A stretch of DNA of 64,000 nt from Microbispora rosea subsp. aerata (lineage in GTDB: Bacteria > Actinomycetota > Actinomycetes > Streptosporangiales > Streptosporangiaceae). Below the pieces are notes generated by a model that had not been told where the DNA came from, made no database searches, and saw only the letters and a list, made by a program, of their open reading frames with translations. The stretch is taken from assembly GCF_014647835.1 (NCBI RefSeq), contig NZ_BMPY01000036.1, positions 1 through 64,000 on the forward strand, written 5' to 3'. Both the position numbers and the translations under genes were made by a program. Shown in pieces: positions 58,499-64,000 of the stretch. Each line of letters begins with the position of its first letter. Position 1 is the stretch's first letter.

Positions 58499-59221
58499 AT
58501 GATGGGGCACTCGCACGCCCTCAGCGGGGCGGCGGTGTGGCTGGCGGCCGCGCCGGCCCTGACGACGCTGCCGGAGGCGATCGGGCATCCGGAGCTTGCG
58601 GCGGTCACGGCGCCGATCCTGACGGGGCCCGAGCTCGTCGCGGGCGCGGTGGTGTGCGCGGGCGCGGCCATGCTGCCCGACCTCGACCACCCCAGCGCCA
58701 CGATCGCCCAGACGTTCGGGCCGGTGACCTGGCTGCTCAGCAAGGGCGTGAACTTCGTCAGCGGCGGGCACCGGCACGCCACCCACTCGCTGCTGTTCAG
58801 CGTCCTGGCCGGAGCCGGCGCCCACCTGCTCGGCGCGAACCACCCCGTCGGCCGCGACATCCTGGTCGTGCTGATGGTCGGCCTGGCGATCCGTGCCGTG
58901 GGCATCGGCGTGCCCGGCAAGACGCTCACCTCCGCCATCGTGAACGTGGGGCTCACGGCGGCGCTGTTCCTCACGTTCCTGACGCTCGGGGTCACCTACT
59001 CCTGGCTGGGCCTGGCCATCGGCATCGGCTGCCTGGTGCACGTGATCGGCGACTGCCTGACCGAGCGCGGCTGCCCCGTCTTATGGCCGATCAAGAAACG
59101 CTGGCTCCTGCCGTGGGACATCGGCATCAAGACCGGCAAGAAGTTCGAGAAGCAGTTCCTCGGCCCGGCCCTGTCGATCGTGGTCATCGCGCTGCTGTGC
59201 CTGCGGCTGATGCCCGCGTGA
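58499..59221 (+). CDS. YdjM-like metal-dependent membrane hydrolase
   Basis: 240 aa from ATG 58499 (MMGHSHALSGAAVWLAAAPA). The LexA-regulated YdjM family motifs are GHSHALSGAAVW, MLPDLDHPSATIAQ, GGHRHATHSLLFSVLAGAGA and HVIGDCLTERGCPVLWPI; His and Asp residues within them are likely metal ligands. About six membrane helices. TACGCTAT upstream gives a nearly leaderless transcript. Function of the family is undefined hydrolase activity. Confidence 0.88.
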   Translation: MMGHSHALSGAAVWLAAAPALTTLPEAIGHPELAAVTAPILTGPELVAGAVVCAGAAMLPDLDHPSATIAQTFGPVTWLLSKGVNFVSGGHRHATHSLLFSVLAGAGAHLLGANHPVGRDILVVLMVGLAIRAVGIGVPGKTLTSAIVNVGLTAALFLTFLTLGVTYSWLGLAIGIGCLVHVIGDCLTERGCPVLWPIKKRWLLPWDIGIKTGKKFEKQFLGPALSIVVIALLCLRLMPA

Positions 59222-59312
59222 GGCGGGCGACGTACGCGTCTTCTTCCTGAGAAGCCGAAAACCCGGCTGTTTTCCGGCGTCCGCTCCGCGGGCGTCGGCC
59301 TACCTTCTAGTA

Positions 59313-59354
59313 ACTTGATGTCGAGATATCTTGAGAGATATCTTGATGTCGAGA
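59313..59354. promoter_or_regulatory. Three abutting 14-bp quasi-palindromes upstream of aconitase
   Basis: ACTTGATGTCGAGA (59313-59326), TATCTTGAGAGATA (59327-59340) and TCTTGATGTCGAGA (59341-59354) follow each other without gaps. The outer two are nearly identical with core TTGATGTCGA; the middle one is a dyad TATCT-TGAG-AGATA. They look like a row of binding sites for one regulator. Confidence 0.7.
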
Positions 59355-59369
59355 CATCCACCGAGTCGC

Positions 59370-59388
59370 GCAGGTTAGGGCAACCTAA
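59370..59388. promoter_or_regulatory. DtxR/IdeR-type iron box upstream of aconitase
   Basis: GCAGGTTAGGGCAACCTAA matches the 19-bp iron-box consensus TTAGGTTAGGCTAACCTAA at 15 of 19 positions, including both AGGTTAG and AACCTAA halves. It lies 79 bases before the aconitase GTG. An iron-dependent repressor here would lower an iron-rich enzyme, or respond to iron together with the 14-bp sites. Confidence 0.65.
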
Positions 59389-59467
59389 TTGTCAGGAGTG
59401 TCCCGCGCGTGCGGGAGGATGCACACGAAACCCGTGACAAGCCCGGAACCCTGGGGAGGCGAACTTC

Positions 59468-62242
<2,775 letters not shown>

Positions 62243-62261
62243 ACGCACTCTCAACGGCAAT

Positions 62262-62339
62262 GACGGCGTCCTGGGCGGGATCTCGGTCCCGTCCGGGACG
62301 CCGTCGGCCGAGAGCCTTGGCCGCGCGCGGCCAAGGCTC
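62262..62339. terminator. Double hairpin after acnA
   Basis: The first hairpin (62262-62305) has GACGGCGTCC pairing with GGACGCCGTC and inner GC-rich pairing. The second (62312-62339) is a perfect 28-bp palindrome from GAGCC to GGCTC. They separate acnA from the convergent toxin gene and likely stop both. Confidence 0.85.
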
Positions 62340-62356
62340 GACCCGCCGGGCGGGAT

Positions 62357-62689
62357 CTAGATCATGTCGGCGATCCAGTCGCCGATTTTCTCCAGCACGT
62401 CGGGCGGAACGGCTCCGATCCTCGGGCCGAAGCGCGCGGGTGAGAGCGCGCGCAACTGCTCGACCATCGCCCAGCTCGTCTTCTTCAGTCCCGTTTCCTC
62501 GGGTGCTATCTCGATGTGCGTGTCCCAGCCGCGAAACCGCGTCGTCAACGGGACGGCGAGCACGGGGTCTCGTACGAGCCGGTTGTAGATGTCGTTGCTG
62601 ACGACGATGGCGGGTCGGCCGTACCCTTGCTCGCGGCCGGTCGGCTCGCCGAGGTTGGCCCACCAGATGTCGCCTTGCCTAACCCTCAT
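62357..62689 (-). CDS. PemK/MazF-type mRNA interferase toxin
   Basis: 110 aa from ATG 62689 after AGGAGAGGG. The fold motifs are VRQGDIWWANLGEPTGREQG, YGRPAIVVSNDIYN (GRPAIV), LAVPLTTRFRGWD (T/S of the active site) and KTSWAMVEQLRAL. Overlaps the antitoxin gene by 11 bases, antitoxin first, a usual TA order. It would cleave single-stranded mRNA when freed from the antitoxin. Confidence 0.92.
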   Translation of the reverse strand: MRVRQGDIWWANLGEPTGREQGYGRPAIVVSNDIYNRLVRDPVLAVPLTTRFRGWDTHIEIAPEETGLKKTSWAMVEQLRALSPARFGPRIGAVPPDVLEKIGDWIADMI

Positions 62690-63005
62690 CCCTCTCCTTG
62701 GGTTCGCCGGGGAGATCCTCGGATGGATCGATCAGGCCTTCCCACTCGGGGGCGACGCGGTTTGACGGAGGGCCGAGCCACAGGTCGCGCTCCGCGACGT
62801 ACTCCGCCCAGCTTTCCGGGTCCTCCCTTCGCGTGCGCTCCATCTGCTCCGCGACACGCTGCCAGCGGAGCTTCTTCCTGTGCTCCCTCACGGCGTCCTC
62901 GACCAAGGCGGTCATGCTCTTGCCTTCCTGCTCCGAGAGTTGCGCTATCAGGTCTCTGATCTCGACGCTGACCCGGATCGTCGTGTGACGTTGCTCGCTC
63001 CCCAT
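62679..63005 (-). CDS. Ribbon-helix-helix antitoxin
   Basis: 108 aa from ATG 63005. The N-terminal RHH segment is HTTIRVSVEIRDLIAQLSEQ, EGKSMTALVEDAVREHRKKL, and the C-terminal half (RREDPESWAEYVAERDLWLG and after) is acidic and should wrap and neutralise the toxin. Autorepresses through the dyad just upstream. Confidence 0.88.
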   Translation of the reverse strand: MGSEQRHTTIRVSVEIRDLIAQLSEQEGKSMTALVEDAVREHRKKLRWQRVAEQMERTRREDPESWAEYVAERDLWLGPPSNRVAPEWEGLIDPSEDLPGEPKERDEG

Positions 63006-63041
63006 GCATCCGAGGCTACGATCCTGTCTACAAAAAGCGCT

Positions 63042-63057
63042 ATGGCGATGTCGCCAT
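63042..63057. promoter_or_regulatory. Operator of the toxin-antitoxin pair
   Basis: ATGGCGA-TG-TCGCCAT is a perfect 7+7 dyad located 37 bases upstream of the antitoxin start, in the promoter region. Confidence 0.6.
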
Positions 63058-63184
63058 GTCGGAGTCTACGAAGGCTCTGGTCGCTCTCGCATGAGATTTC
63101 GATTACTGACGGTGATTGTCTGGGTTCCGGTGGCCTGATTAACCGGTTGCCGGGCGGCACCGGGGCGCGGCTAGGGTCCGGCGC

Positions 63185-63910
63185 ATGGATCACGACGTGG
63201 CGCTGCTGCTCATCGGGGGGACGGCGGTCTTCATCGGGGCGGTCGTACAGGGCGGGGTGGGGTTCGGGCTGGGCCTGGTGGCCTCCCCGTTGATCACACT
63301 GCTCGACCCGACCGTCATGCCCGGCGCGGTCCAGGTCGTCAACATGACGATGCCGCTGTTCACGCTGGCCCGGGAGTGGCGCAAAACCGAGTGGCGGGGG
63401 GCGGGGTTCGCCCTGCTGGGCAGGCTGCCGGGCAGCGCGATCGGCGCCCTCGTGGTCGTCTACGTGAGCACGGCGACGCTCGGCGTGCTGGTCGGCGTCA
63501 TGGTGCTGGTGGCGGTCGCGCTGACGGCCCGCGCCGTGTCCGTGCCGCGCAACGGCGCGACGCTGACGACCGCGGGGTTCCTCTCGGGGATCACCGGCAC
63601 GGCCACCGGGATCGGCGGCCCGCCGATCGCGCTGGTCTACCAAAGCGCGCGCGGTCCGCAGATCCGGGCGACGCTGGCGATGTTCTTCTGCGTGAGCGCC
63701 GCGCAGTCGCTCGTCATCCTCGCGCTCCTCGGCAGGCTTCCGGGGCGCGCCCTGGCCGCGGGGGCGGCGCTGGTGCCCTTCGTCCTGCTCGGCTTCGCGG
63801 CCTCGGGGCCGCTGCGCCGCTTTCTCGACCGAGGGCGGGTCCGTACGGCCGTCCTGACCGTGGCCGCCCTCTCCGCCTGCGCGCTGCTCGGGCAGAGCCT
63901 CGCCCACTGA
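63185..63910 (+). CDS. TauE/SafE family sulfite/anion exporter
   Basis: 241 aa from ATG 63185. About eight membrane helices with the TauE/SafE motifs GAVVQGGVGFGLGLVASPLI and GFLSGITGTATGIGGPPIAL in the two halves, as expected for an internal duplication. It exports small sulfonates, sulfite or related anions. Monocistronic as far as visible. Confidence 0.92.
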   Translation: MDHDVALLLIGGTAVFIGAVVQGGVGFGLGLVASPLITLLDPTVMPGAVQVVNMTMPLFTLAREWRKTEWRGAGFALLGRLPGSAIGALVVVYVSTATLGVLVGVMVLVAVALTARAVSVPRNGATLTTAGFLSGITGTATGIGGPPIALVYQSARGPQIRATLAMFFCVSAAQSLVILALLGRLPGRALAAGAALVPFVLLGFAASGPLRRFLDRGRVRTAVLTVAALSACALLGQSLAH

Positions 63911-63925
63911 GCCTCTGAGAGGCGT

Positions 63926-64000
63926 TCAGGCGGGCGGCTCCCGCAGGCGCTCGACCCGCACACCGCGCAGCAGCAGTTCGGCGGCGACCAGGCACGCGGC
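63926..64000 (-). CDS. C-terminal end of a gene running off the window
   Basis: The minus strand ends in AACLVAAELLLRGVRVERLR-EPPA and a TGA at 63926-63928. The helix AAELLLR is common in LacI-type and similar C-termini, but the fragment is too short to assign. The start lies beyond the window. Confidence 0.5.
   Translation of the reverse strand, partial: AACLVAAELLLRGVRVERLREPPA

Overview
The window is 64 kb of very high G+C DNA with dense genes, frequent GTG starts and several apparently leaderless promoters. It carries actinobacterial markers: SepH, DUF4193, DUF3710, DUF3159, DUF4235, a two-gene TrkA pair, an F420-type LLM oxidoreductase and a BTAD/SARP regulator remnant. The family mix suggests Streptosporangiales or a close relative; genus is inference, because there is no rRNA or tRNA here.

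Layout. 1-1030 is a disturbed edge: an IS701-like transposase tail ends at a CTAG target inside a truncated RelA/SpoT-like gene, followed by a small Cys-rich secreted protein. 1386-14328 is ordinary accessory chromosome: VOC protein, a MMPL transporter/sensor kinase/response regulator operon, a membrane-anchored PemK-like protein, an NAD-dependent epimerase, a SulP-carbonic anhydrase fusion and a repetitive membrane protein. 14512-16160 holds a lipoprotein, then two decayed genes joined tail to tail (SARP-type regulator and DrrA-type ATPase), a SARP-like operator and a 39-bp tandem repeat.

16810-45023 is conserved chromosome: sepH, an FAD oxidase, a MFS pump, a lytic transglycosylase, ferrochelatase, an S9 peptidase, and then a block matching the mycobacterial suhB-DUF4193-dut-DUF3710-OB-DUF3159-ceoC/ceoB-APC permease-RNA methyltransferase neighbourhood. 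Into that block a two-component system, otsA, an archaeal-type valS and an AI-2E-type permease are interleaved. 45007-52250 is a regulator-rich patch: a GH18-like protein with a degenerate active site, an LLM enzyme, hen1 and IS200 debris, a TetR/DHA2 pump pair, Mug glycosylase and a MarR/esterase pair flanked by a 50-bp duplication.

The most interesting segment is 52261-56650. It is a minus-strand gene set that looks like a small ribosomally synthesised peptide (RiPP) locus without any lanthionine, YcaO or radical-SAM enzyme. It encodes an E1/ThiF-like adenylating enzyme with a PqqD-like N-terminus, a PqqD-M50 membrane protease fusion, two short peptides (39 and 42 aa) sharing an I-x-I-R-x-L-D-x-x-E-T motif, and two paralogous proteins of unknown function. 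I do not recognise it as a characterised class.

56735-64000 contains a PadR/DUF1707 pair, a YdjM-like membrane hydrolase, aconitase under an iron-box-like site plus three abutting 14-bp quasi-palindromes, a PemK-type toxin-antitoxin pair and a TauE/SafE permease.
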